Made by a program: the position numbers and the translations under genes
NCBI RefSeq assembly: GCF_036226365.1
Contig: NZ_CP108462.1
Span: 248,001 to 312,000 of the forward strand
DNA length: 64,000 nucleotides
From: Streptomyces sp. NBC_01262
Lineage (GTDB): Bacteria > Actinomycetota > Actinomycetes > Streptomycetales > Streptomycetaceae
Direction: 5' to 3'
Part shown: piece by piece, positions 8,612-16,204 of the stretch
Position numbering within the stretch: position 1 is the stretch's first letter
Layout: each line of letters starts with the position of its first letter
The notes under the pieces: generated by a model
What the model saw: only the letters and a program-made list of their open reading frames with translations
Told to the model about the DNA's origin: nothing
Database searches by the model: none

Positions 8612-9193
8612 GTGGCCGATCCCAGTCCTGAAGGCGCCCGAGCGCCGGCATCCACCGGCCCGGGCCGTGGCATCTCCGGTCAGCCGGGTGTCATCGGCAT
8701 CGGACTCGCCGCGGTGCTGACGTTCGCGCTCGCGCAGGGTTCGTGGGAGTGGTTCTCCGCGTACATCGGATTGACGCTGCTCGCGGTGATCTTCTCCTTT
8801 TCCCGGCCGCCGATGTGGACGCCGGGCCTGCGGTCCGCGTACGTGTGGAATCTGGCGGCGTACTCGATGGTCGTGGGCTTGTGCGTGGCGATCGCACTGG
8901 CCCCCGCGCTGCAACGCTGGTCGTGGCTGTTCCCGATGCCGGGTGCCCGTGGCGGGTGTCCTGAGATGGGCGTGTACGAGGGCCTCCGGACGCAGGCGGC
9001 GCTGGCTGATCTGGCCGGCCGCGACAGCGCCGCCCTGGCGTACGCGCAGGACGTCCAGAGCCATGCCGCCGTCGCCGACTGCCTGGCAGCCACCACGACC
9101 CGGTGGCTGCCGGTGTACGGGGCCGGGGCGGCCGTGGTGGCGGGTCTGGCCGCGTGGTTGTTCGACCGCGCGCGGGTGCGCAAATCGTCGTAG
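8612..9193 (+). CDS. predicted membrane protein of unknown function
   Basis: 193 aa, unrecognised. It has about four hydrophobic segments: GVIGIGLAAVLTFALAQ, FSAYIGLTLLAVIFSFS, AAYSMVVGLCVAIALAPAL, and near the C-terminus VYGAGAAVVAGLAAWLF before a basic tail. A loop of about 50 residues with two Cys (in RGGCPEMG and VADCLAAT) lies between the third and fourth segments and could form a disulfide outside the cell. The GTG start follows GGAGAGAGACC. It begins 119 bp after the CHAT gene on the same strand, so it may be part of the operon or merely adjacent. Confidence 0.72.
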   Translation: MADPSPEGARAPASTGPGRGISGQPGVIGIGLAAVLTFALAQGSWEWFSAYIGLTLLAVIFSFSRPPMWTPGLRSAYVWNLAAYSMVVGLCVAIALAPALQRWSWLFPMPGARGGCPEMGVYEGLRTQAALADLAGRDSAALAYAQDVQSHAAVADCLAATTTRWLPVYGAGAAVVAGLAAWLFDRARVRKSS

Positions 9194-9279
9194 CGCACCA
9201 TCTCGCGACCAGGCTCCTTGCAACCATCTCGTGCTGTTCCGTGTCTCCCAGAGAGGCGACCACGGAGAGGGCGGATGGC

Positions 9280-9972
9280 ATGAGGGACATACGGAGAACG
9301 GCGGGGGCGGTGGCGGCCGTCGGGCTGCTGGCTCCCGTCGTGGTGGTGATCGGTGGCGGCAGTGCGTCGGCCGCCTCCTGTACGACGAAGACCGGGCCCT
9401 ACCAGAAGAAGGTCGAGAAGTTCCTGGGACGGCCGGTGGACGGACGGCAGTCGGCAGCCGACTGCAAGGCCATCAGGGCGTTCCAGACCAAACACTCGAT
9501 CTACCCGAACATCGGTTACGCGGGATCCGTCACCTGGGGCGTCATGGATCTCATGAACAAGCAGAAGGCCGTCGGCAACAAGCCGAACAAGGCCGGCAAG
9601 TGCCCGACCAACAAGGGCCGCATAGCCTGCGTGAACCTCACCCTCCAGATCAGCTGGATCCAGGACGGATCCCGGCTGAAGTACGGCCCGGTCCCGGTCC
9701 GTACCGGGCGGAACGGCTACGAGACCCGTACCGGGGCGAAGAAGATCTACTGGCGGGACAAGAACCACGTGTCGTCCGTCTACAACGTGGCAATGCCGTA
9801 CAGCCAGTTCTTCGACGGAGGCGAGGCCTTCCACCAGGTCGACATCAGCGTCTGGGCGCCGCCCGGATCGCATGGGTGCGTCAACATGCGCAAGAGCGAC
9901 GCCAAGGCGTACTGGAGCCTCCTGAAGAACGGCGACGACGTCTACGTCTACGGCCGCAAGCCGGGGACCTGA
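9280..9972 (+). CDS. L,D-transpeptidase (YkuD) with peptidoglycan-binding-like N-terminus, secreted
   Basis: 230 aa. A Sec signal peptide is clear: basic MRDIRRTAG, a hydrophobic core, then GGGSASAAS. Residues about 35-95 resemble a peptidoglycan-binding module (FQTKHSIYPNIGYAGSVTWG). The YkuD domain ends with the signature GSHGCVNM; catalytic Cys200 attacks the meso-DAP centre of a donor stem peptide to form 3-3 cross-links in the wall. The ATG at 9280 is preceded by GGAGAGGG; the open frame further upstream overlaps the previous gene. It is convergent with the dehydrogenase at 9987 (14-bp gap). Confidence 0.92.
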   Translation: MRDIRRTAGAVAAVGLLAPVVVVIGGGSASAASCTTKTGPYQKKVEKFLGRPVDGRQSAADCKAIRAFQTKHSIYPNIGYAGSVTWGVMDLMNKQKAVGNKPNKAGKCPTNKGRIACVNLTLQISWIQDGSRLKYGPVPVRTGRNGYETRTGAKKIYWRDKNHVSSVYNVAMPYSQFFDGGEAFHQVDISVWAPPGSHGCVNMRKSDAKAYWSLLKNGDDVYVYGRKPGT

Positions 9973-9986
9973 CCCACGGGCGCTCC

Positions 9987-11012
9987 TCAGGCGGGGGTCA
10001 GCACCATGCGGAAGCGGGCGGAGCCGGAGAGCATCTTCCGGTAAGCCTCGTCGGTCTCACTCAGCGGCATCGTCTCGACGATGGGACGGATACCGTGCAG
10101 GGCGCTGAACGCCATGGTGTCCTGCACGTCCTGCGCGGTACCGGCCGGGTGTCCCCGAAGGGTCCGGCCGCGCAGGATGAGCTGAAGCGGGTTGATGCCG
10201 AGGGGGTCGGGGGTAACTCCGATGACCACGAGTTCACCGCGGTGCGTCAGGCCGTCGACGGTTGCCGCGATGGCCTCGGAGCTGCCGGCGGTGGCCAGTA
10301 CGACCTTCGCGCCTCCCAGCGACTGCAGGGCCTCCGCGACCGAGGCCGTCCTCGTGCTGTCGACGTAGTGATGTGCCCCCAGGGCCTTGGCGGTGTCGGC
10401 CTTCTCGGGCCCACGGGCGATGGCCACGGTTTCGAAGCCCATGGCCACCGCGTACTGCACTCCCAGGTGGCCGAGCCCGCCGATGCCCAGGACCGCCACC
10501 AGGTCTCCGGGACGGGCGGGGCTGCGCCGCAGCCCGTTGTAGGTCGTGACTCCCGCGCAGGCCATGGGGCCCGCGTCGGCCGCCGAAAGGGTGTCGGGGA
10601 TGCGCGCCAGGGCATCGATCGGCGCGATCATGTTCTCGGCGTAGCCGCCGTCGTACGCCGGGCCGGGAATCTTGAGGTTGTCGCAGACCATGTAATCGCC
10701 CTGCCTGCAGGGGACGCAGTGTCCGCAGCTGCCTCCGAACCACCCCACTGTCACGCGGTCCCCCACGTTCCAGTTGTTGCCCTGGGCTCCTTCACCGAGT
10801 TCTTCGATACGCCCGGCGACCTCATGCCCCGGAACCAGCGGGAACCGCATTCCGGGCAGACCGCCGCTGACGAACACATCGTCGCTGTGGCAGATCCCGC
10901 ATGCCTCGACGGCCAGCCGCACATGTCTGGGACCTGGGCGAGGCACCTCGCGCTCGGCGACCTCGAAGCGCCCGTTCGGGGTGGTGACCTGCGCGGCTCG
11001 ATAGGTGGTCAT
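9987..11012 (-). CDS. zinc-dependent alcohol dehydrogenase (MDR superfamily)
   Basis: 341 aa, the usual length. The catalytic zinc site is Cys in EACGICHSD and the GHEVAGRI His-Glu. The structural zinc lobe has CGHCVPCRQGDYMVC. The Rossmann motif is VLGIGGLGHLGVQYA. It should oxidise alcohols or reduce aldehydes with NAD(P); the substrate is unknown. The ATG lies after GGGAGGAG. It is divergent from the SDR gene at 11148 (135 bp), so the two oxidoreductases may be co-regulated. Confidence 0.94.
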   Translation of the reverse strand: MTTYRAAQVTTPNGRFEVAEREVPRPGPRHVRLAVEACGICHSDDVFVSGGLPGMRFPLVPGHEVAGRIEELGEGAQGNNWNVGDRVTVGWFGGSCGHCVPCRQGDYMVCDNLKIPGPAYDGGYAENMIAPIDALARIPDTLSAADAGPMACAGVTTYNGLRRSPARPGDLVAVLGIGGLGHLGVQYAVAMGFETVAIARGPEKADTAKALGAHHYVDSTRTASVAEALQSLGGAKVVLATAGSSEAIAATVDGLTHRGELVVIGVTPDPLGINPLQLILRGRTLRGHPAGTAQDVQDTMAFSALHGIRPIVETMPLSETDEAYRKMLSGSARFRMVLTPA

Positions 11013-11147
11013 ACCTGGATCGACTCCTCCCTCGGTCGGCACGAGAGCACATCCATCCCACCACTGCCTGGTTGCCCCCGCAACAAATATCCCGGTGGTG
11101 GCGGCCGTCCGTGCGAGGTACGTTCGCAATGATCATCGGAGGCGCTG

Positions 11148-11906
11148 ATGAGCGGAATTGAGCTGGACCAAAACGAGAACCAGGACCTGGTCGGCCAGAC
11201 CGTCGTCGTGATCGGCGCGAGCTCGGGAATCGGACTCGAAACCGCACGTCAAGTCCGCGCCGCAGGCGGCCAGGTGGTCATGGTGGCACGAGATCCTCAG
11301 CGGCTGGAGCGAGCGGCTGCGAAGGTCGGGCCGCGGAGCACGGCGGCCCTCGACGCCACTGACACGAACCGGCTCCAGCAGTTCTTCTCCGACCTGCCCC
11401 ACGTGGTCGACCACGTCATATCGACAGCCGGCGGCCCGTTGTACGCGCCCCTGGCCGACATGGACCTGGCGGAGACCAGCCGGCACTTCGGCGAGCGCCT
11501 CGCCATGACGCTCGGGATAGCCAAGTACAGCCGGGGCAGAGTCCGGGATGCGGGAACGCTGTTGTTCATCGGTGGCACGGGCGGTCGCCGCCCCGGCGTC
11601 GGCAGGGCCGTAACCTCGGCGCTCACCGTGGCACTTCCCGCCCTCACGGCGAACCTGGCCCTCGAACTGGCCCCGATCCGGGTGAACCTCATCGCCGCAG
11701 GATTCGTCGACACGCCGTTGTCGGCCTCACTCCTGGGCGATCAGATCGACGCACGGCGTGAAGAGCTCCGCTCCTCGCTCCCCATCCGACGGGTCGTCGG
11801 CCCGGAGGACGTCGCCGCTCTGGCCCTGCACATCATGCGCAATGAAGCGTTGACGGGCGCGACGTACGACATTGACGGCGGTCAGCAGCTGCTGTCCTCA
11901 TCGTGA
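11148..11906 (+). CDS. SDR family oxidoreductase
   Basis: 252 aa classical short-chain dehydrogenase/reductase. The cofactor motif is VIGASSGIGLE (TGxxxGIG type), with a basic patch (ARDPQRLERAA) that suits NADP. STAGGPLY stands in for NNAG. The normal YxxxK is not obvious: the region after LLFIGGTGGRRPG reads GRAVTSALTVALPALTANLA, where the usual Tyr and Lys are absent. That places it with SDRs that lack the canonical catalytic pair and may be impaired or divergent. The C-terminus ATYDIDGGQQL is the family end. It is convergent with the phosphatase at 11935. Confidence 0.9.
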   Translation: MSGIELDQNENQDLVGQTVVVIGASSGIGLETARQVRAAGGQVVMVARDPQRLERAAAKVGPRSTAALDATDTNRLQQFFSDLPHVVDHVISTAGGPLYAPLADMDLAETSRHFGERLAMTLGIAKYSRGRVRDAGTLLFIGGTGGRRPGVGRAVTSALTVALPALTANLALELAPIRVNLIAAGFVDTPLSASLLGDQIDARREELRSSLPIRRVVGPEDVAALALHIMRNEALTGATYDIDGGQQLLSSS

Positions 11907-11934
11907 GCAGAACCACCGCTGTACCGGACGGACC

Positions 11935-14385
11935 CTACGGAGTGAGGGTCTGCTCGGCCCAGATGGTCTTGCCGGTGAGGTGCTGGCGGCTGCCCCAGCG
12001 CTCGGTGAGCTGGGCGACGAGGAGGAGGCCGCGGCCGCCTTCGTCGAAGGTGCGGGCGCGGCGCAGGTGGGGGGAGGTGCTGCTGGCGTCGGACACCTCG
12101 ACGATGAGGGTGGCGTCGTGGATGAGGCGGAGCCGGATGGGCGGGGCGGCGTGCCGGATGGCGTTGGTGACCAGTTCGCTGACCACGAGTTCGGTGGTGA
12201 AGACCAGGTCGTCGAGTCCCCACGCGGCGAGCCGCTCGGCGGCCTGACGGCGGGTGACGGAGACCGAGGCGGGGTCGGGGTCGACGTCCCAGGTGCTGAC
12301 CCGGGAGGCGTCGAGGTGCCGGGTCCTGGCCAGCAGGAGAGCGATGTCGTCGGGCGCGCTGCGGCCGGGGAGGAGGCTGTCCAGGACGGTGCTGCAGATC
12401 TCGTCCAGGGAACCGGTCGCGCCGTGCAGGACTGCGGCGAGGGATGCGCTGCCCACGTCGATGTCGCGGGTCCGGTCCTCGACCAGGCCGTCGGTGTAGA
12501 GGGCCAGCAGGCTTCCGGCGGGCAGTTCGCGTTCGACGGCTTCGAAGGGCAGCCCGCCGACTCCCAGCGGCGGCCCGACGGGGAGTTCGACGAACTCCAC
12601 GGTGCCGTCGGGCAGCCTCAGGACGGGCGGCGGGTGCCCGGCGGCGGCCAGGGTGCAGCGGCGGGAGACCGGGTCGTACACCGCGTACAGGCAGGTCGCG
12701 CCGACGTCTCCGGCCGGGCGTCCGACGTCGGACTCCTGGGACAGCCGGACGACGAGGTCGTCCAGGTGGGTGAGCAGTTCGTCCGGGGACAGGTCGACGT
12801 CGGCGAGGGTGCGCACCGCCGTGCGCAGCCGTCCCATGGTCGCGGAGGCCTGGATGCCGTGGCCCACGACATCGCCGACGACCAGGCCTACGCGGGCGCC
12901 GGACAGCGGGATGACGTCGAACCAGTCGCCGCCGATCCCGGCGTGCGGGGCGGCGGGGAGGTAGCGGGAGGCCACCTCGACGGCGGCGGCGCTGGGGAGC
13001 GACTGCGGGAGCAGGCTGCGTTGCAGGGACAGGGCGGTCGCGCGCTCGCGGGTGAAGCGGCGTGCGTTGTCGATGCAGACGGCGGCGCGGGCGGTGATCT
13101 CCTCGGCCAGCAGTACGTCGTCCTGGACGAAGGGTTCCGGGCGCCGCAGGCGGTAGAAGACGGCGACGCCGAGGGTGGTGCCGCGGGCCTGGATGGGCAC
13201 CGCCATGACGGAGTGCAGGCCGTGGTCCCGGACGCGGTCGGCGCGCGCGGTGCCGGCCTGCGGCCAGCCTTGCGCGGCGGGGCCGACGACCGCTTGGATG
13301 ACGGGCCGGCCGGTGGCCAGGGTGCGCGCGTGGGGCGAGTCGGGCGGGTAGACCTCCGTCCCGCCCGGTTCCACGGTGGCCTCGGGGCAGCCCTCGGTGA
13401 CCGAGCGGTGAGCCGCCCGGGTGAGGACGACCTCCCCGGCGTCCGTGGCCGGCGACGGGGGCGGCGGCTCGCCGTCCCCGGTCTCGGCGGCGGTGTTCTC
13501 GTACAGGTCCACGGTGACGAAGTCCGCCAGGTGCGGGACGCACACCTCGGCCAGTTCCTCGGCCGTACGGGTGATGTCCAAGGTGGTGCCGATCCGCGTG
13601 CTCGCGTCGTTGACCAGCAGCAGCCGTCGGCGTCCCAGGTAGCGCTCGGTGATGTCGTGGGCCGTGAGGCACACGCCGTGGACGGTGCCGTGGTCGTCGG
13701 TGAGCGGGGTCAGATTCGCCGACCAGGCGTGCTCCCGGGCCTCTCCCCCGGTGCGCATGAAGCTCTCCACGTCGAGCCGCTCGCCGGTGGCCAGCACGTG
13801 CAGCATCTGCCGCTCCAGCTCGGCGCTCTGCGGCTTGCCCCCGATCTCCGGGATCCGCAGGCCACGGATCTCGTCCTCGGGCAGCCCGATGACGCCGGCC
13901 ATCGCGTCGTTCACCGTGAGCAGCCGCAGGGCGGTGTCGTAGATCGCGACCGCGCACGGGGAGCGTGTGAAGGCCCACCTGGCGACGTCCTCCGGCCGGA
14001 TCTCGGGATCCGGCTGCGGCAGGGCACTGACCAGCAGCCACCGGCCTTCCGTCGCGCCGCCGGGGCCGCCGCCGGGGCCGCCGTCGGCGTCGGCACGGTG
14101 GGCGAGCAACCGTACGGGGACGGCCCGGCCGTCCCGGTGCCGCAGGAGGACGGTGCCGTTCCAGCGGACGGCTTCCGCCGACGGCGGTTCGGTGTCCTGC
14201 ACGCCGGCCAGCAGCTCGGCGGCGGGACGGCCCACCACCTCGGCGGCCGGGTAGCCGAGCAGCCGCGCCGCGCCCTCGTTCCAGTCCGCCACGGCCCCGT
14301 GCGCGTCCAGTGTGACCCGGGCGGTGGCGGCCTCCTCGAACGGGAAGTCCGGGCGGCCCGCCTGCTCACCGTCCTTGTGCGTCAT
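11935..14385 (-). CDS. PAS-PAS-GAF-SpoIIE phosphatase with C-terminal RsbW-like ATPase domain
   Basis: 816 aa multidomain signal protein. PAS 1 is at about 20-125 (VADWNEGAARLLGYPAAEVVG), PAS 2 at about 145-255 (LLTVNDAMAGVIGLPEDEIR), GAF at about 270-450 (TARAAVCIDNARRF at its end), SpoIIE PP2C at about 475-680 (GGDWFDVIPL, VVGDVVGHGI, LALYTDGLVE, DDIALLLA carry the metal Asp residues), and HATPase_c at about 690-810 (VVSELVTNAIRHA, GRGLLLVAQL). It should dephosphorylate anti-sigma antagonists and may itself sequester a sigma factor. The start is the ATG of MTHKDGEQAG. Confidence 0.93.
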   Translation of the reverse strand: MTHKDGEQAGRPDFPFEEAATARVTLDAHGAVADWNEGAARLLGYPAAEVVGRPAAELLAGVQDTEPPSAEAVRWNGTVLLRHRDGRAVPVRLLAHRADADGGPGGGPGGATEGRWLLVSALPQPDPEIRPEDVARWAFTRSPCAVAIYDTALRLLTVNDAMAGVIGLPEDEIRGLRIPEIGGKPQSAELERQMLHVLATGERLDVESFMRTGGEAREHAWSANLTPLTDDHGTVHGVCLTAHDITERYLGRRRLLLVNDASTRIGTTLDITRTAEELAEVCVPHLADFVTVDLYENTAAETGDGEPPPPSPATDAGEVVLTRAAHRSVTEGCPEATVEPGGTEVYPPDSPHARTLATGRPVIQAVVGPAAQGWPQAGTARADRVRDHGLHSVMAVPIQARGTTLGVAVFYRLRRPEPFVQDDVLLAEEITARAAVCIDNARRFTRERATALSLQRSLLPQSLPSAAAVEVASRYLPAAPHAGIGGDWFDVIPLSGARVGLVVGDVVGHGIQASATMGRLRTAVRTLADVDLSPDELLTHLDDLVVRLSQESDVGRPAGDVGATCLYAVYDPVSRRCTLAAAGHPPPVLRLPDGTVEFVELPVGPPLGVGGLPFEAVERELPAGSLLALYTDGLVEDRTRDIDVGSASLAAVLHGATGSLDEICSTVLDSLLPGRSAPDDIALLLARTRHLDASRVSTWDVDPDPASVSVTRRQAAERLAAWGLDDLVFTTELVVSELVTNAIRHAAPPIRLRLIHDATLIVEVSDASSTSPHLRRARTFDEGGRGLLLVAQLTERWGSRQHLTGKTIWAEQTLTP

Positions 14386-14471
14386 GGGTTGCCGCCCTCG
14401 TCCTGGTGTGCCGGCCGTGAGCCTGACCGAACCTCGCCGTCGGCGCTTCACAAGCCCTTCGGAGACAGCTT

Positions 14472-14504
14472 TGTCCGGAATTTTACCTTTCACAATTCCG
14501 GACA
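14472..14504. promoter_or_regulatory. 11-bp inverted repeat upstream of the SpoIIE phosphatase gene
   Basis: TGTCCGGAATT at 14472-14482 is perfectly repeated in inverse orientation at 14494-14504, 11 bp apart. It lies between the end of the TetR gene (14520) and the start of the phosphatase (14385), both on the minus strand. It may be an operator for the phosphatase or a terminator for tetR; there is no T-tract. A second GC palindrome, GCCCGCGCGGGC, follows at 14507-14518. Confidence 0.6.
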
Positions 14505-14519
14505 GCGCCCGCGCGGGCC

Positions 14520-15134
14520 TCAGGCGAGGATGCCGGCGAGGACGATGTCGATCACCCGGTCGAGGCGGTCGGGCAGGTCGAAGGGCGGGGGGTCCTCGGC
14601 GGTCCAGCGCAGGATGCCGGAGAAGTAGCCGGCCGCCAGCAGTGAGCCCGCCTGTACGGCGTCCACGCCGGGCTTGATCTCGCCGCGGCGCAGGCCGTGC
14701 TCGATGATCCTGGCCAGCTCCAGTTCGAGCGACGGATCCTGCAACAGCTGCCCGAACCGGGCGGAGGCCGCCATCAGGACGGCGGTCTCCGCGCGCGAGG
14801 TCATGTTCAGCTCGCCCATTTCGCGCAGGTAGCGCCGCAGGCGTGTCCCGACGGGCAGGTTCTCGGCGCTCTCCTGGCCGAGGATCGCGGCAACGCGGGC
14901 GCGGCGCCGGGCCCCCCATTCCTCCAGGAAGCCGACCTTCTGCGAGAAGTGGTTGAAGACGGTGGCGCGGGCCATGTCGGCCCGCTCGGCGATCTGCTCC
15001 ATGGTGGTCGCCTCGTAGCCCTGGGCGACGAAGAGCCCGATCGCGGCCTCGTACAGCTGATCCCTGACCTGCTGCCGCTTGCGTTCGCGGCGGCCGGGGG
15101 CCGGGGCCGCCGTCTGCGCTTCGGGGCTCGTCAT
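14520..15134 (-). CDS. TetR/AcrR family transcriptional repressor
   Basis: 204 aa. The N-terminal helix-turn-helix reads ATTMEQIAERADMARATVFN then HFSQKVGFL, and the C-terminal ligand-binding domain is all-helical. It is divergent from the MBL-MFS-FAH operon and very probably represses it, and itself, through the perfect 28-bp palindrome at 15200-15227. The ATG at 15132-15134 gives the standard N-terminal arm length (about 20 residues before helix 1). An inducer removed by the MFS pump or hydrolysed by the enzymes is likely. Confidence 0.93.
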   Translation of the reverse strand: MTSPEAQTAAPAPGRRERKRQQVRDQLYEAAIGLFVAQGYEATTMEQIAERADMARATVFNHFSQKVGFLEEWGARRRARVAAILGQESAENLPVGTRLRRYLREMGELNMTSRAETAVLMAASARFGQLLQDPSLELELARIIEHGLRRGEIKPGVDAVQAGSLLAAGYFSGILRWTAEDPPPFDLPDRLDRVIDIVLAGILA

Positions 15135-15199
15135 GATCCCAGTACAGCACGGCGCCGCATGACTCTTGACCTCTTTCCGCATCCGGATTAGATTCCGAA

Positions 15200-15241
15200 C
15201 CATTGATGGACTCCAGTCCATCAATGGATTGCAGTCCGATA
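15200..15241. promoter_or_regulatory. perfect 28-bp palindromic operator plus adjacent half-similar site
   Basis: CCATTGATGGACT at 15200-15212 and its exact inverse AGTCCATCAATGG at 15215-15227 flank a central CC. Directly after, 15225-15241 repeats the core imperfectly (TGGATTGCAGTCC against TGGACTCCAGTCC). The site sits between the tetR start (15134) and the MBL start (15269), where it can cover both promoters. Long perfect dyads of this size are typical TetR operators. Confidence 0.85.
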
Positions 15242-15268
15242 GAATCGGGACTGCGGACAGGAGGCAGC

Positions 15269-16195
15269 GTGGCTTCCGTTACGCCACTGGGCGGTGGCTG
15301 TCATGTCTGGCGTCCCGCCGAAGCCGGCTGGGGCATGAGCAATGCCGGCCTGGTCACGGGCCGTGGCGAGTCGCTGCTCGTCGACACGCTCTTCGATCTC
15401 CGGCTCACCCGGCGCATGCTCGACGCGCTGGCGCCGCTGACCGCCTCCGCGCCGGTCACCGCCGTGGTCAACACCCACGGCAACGGCGACCACTGGTTCG
15501 GGAACCAGCTGCTCGCGCACACCGAGATCATCGCCTCACGCGGGTCGCTCGCCGACATGCGCCAGGTCGGCCCGCGCGAGATGGGCCTGCTGATGGCCCC
15601 GGACACCCCCTCCGGACGCTTCGCCCGCACGATCTTCGGCGGCTTCGACTTCGACGGCATCGAGCCGGCGTATCCGAACCGGACCTTCGACGGCGAGACG
15701 GTCCTCGACATCGGCGGCACCGAGGTCCGCCTCATCGACGTCGGCCCCGCGCACACCGCCGGCGACACCCTCGTGCACGTCCCGCACGCCAGGACCGTCT
15801 ACACCGGCGACATCGTCTTCGCCGGCTCGGCCCCGGTGGTCTGGCAGGGCCCGATCGCCAACTGGACCGCCGCCTGCGACCTGCTGCTCGGCCTGGACGC
15901 CGACACCGTCGTGCCCGGCCACGGACCGGTCACCACCAAGGCCGCCGTACGCGAGATCCGGGACTACCTGGAGTACGTCCACGAACAGGCCGCCGCCCGG
16001 TTCGCCGCCGGGATGCCCGCCCAGGACGCGGCGCTCGACATCCGCCTCGGCCGGTTCGCGTCACTCGGCGAGAGCGAACGCCTCGCCGTGAACGTCCACA
16101 CCGTCTACCGCGAGCTCGATCCCGCCCTGCCCGCGCTCGACGGCCCCGAACTCTTCGGCCGCATGGCCTCGCTCGTCTGCCCGCACCCCGGATGA
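15269..16195 (+). CDS. metallo-beta-lactamase fold hydrolase
   Basis: 308 aa. The MBL signature is present as VVNTHGNGDHWFGN, an HxNxDH variant of HxHxDH in which Asn replaces the second His, known from some MBL subfamilies. Further metal ligands are His in GPAHTAGDTLVHVP, Asp in VYTGDIVFAG and His in VPGHGPVTTK. A thioester, lactone or similar ester hydrolase is likely; the substrate is unknown. The GTG at 15269 follows GGAGGCAGC. It heads the operon with MFS (9-bp gap) and FAH genes, under the divergent TetR. Confidence 0.9.
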   Translation: MASVTPLGGGCHVWRPAEAGWGMSNAGLVTGRGESLLVDTLFDLRLTRRMLDALAPLTASAPVTAVVNTHGNGDHWFGNQLLAHTEIIASRGSLADMRQVGPREMGLLMAPDTPSGRFARTIFGGFDFDGIEPAYPNRTFDGETVLDIGGTEVRLIDVGPAHTAGDTLVHVPHARTVYTGDIVFAGSAPVVWQGPIANWTAACDLLLGLDADTVVPGHGPVTTKAAVREIRDYLEYVHEQAAARFAAGMPAQDAALDIRLGRFASLGESERLAVNVHTVYRELDPALPALDGPELFGRMASLVCPHPG

Positions 16196-16204
16196 GGAGG
16201 AGAC

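Noticed and set aside
11935-15150. A single 1071-aa fusion of TetR region and SpoIIE phosphatase
   Set aside because: The frame before 14385 is an out-of-frame shadow of tetR; the phosphatase has its own start and domain boundary.
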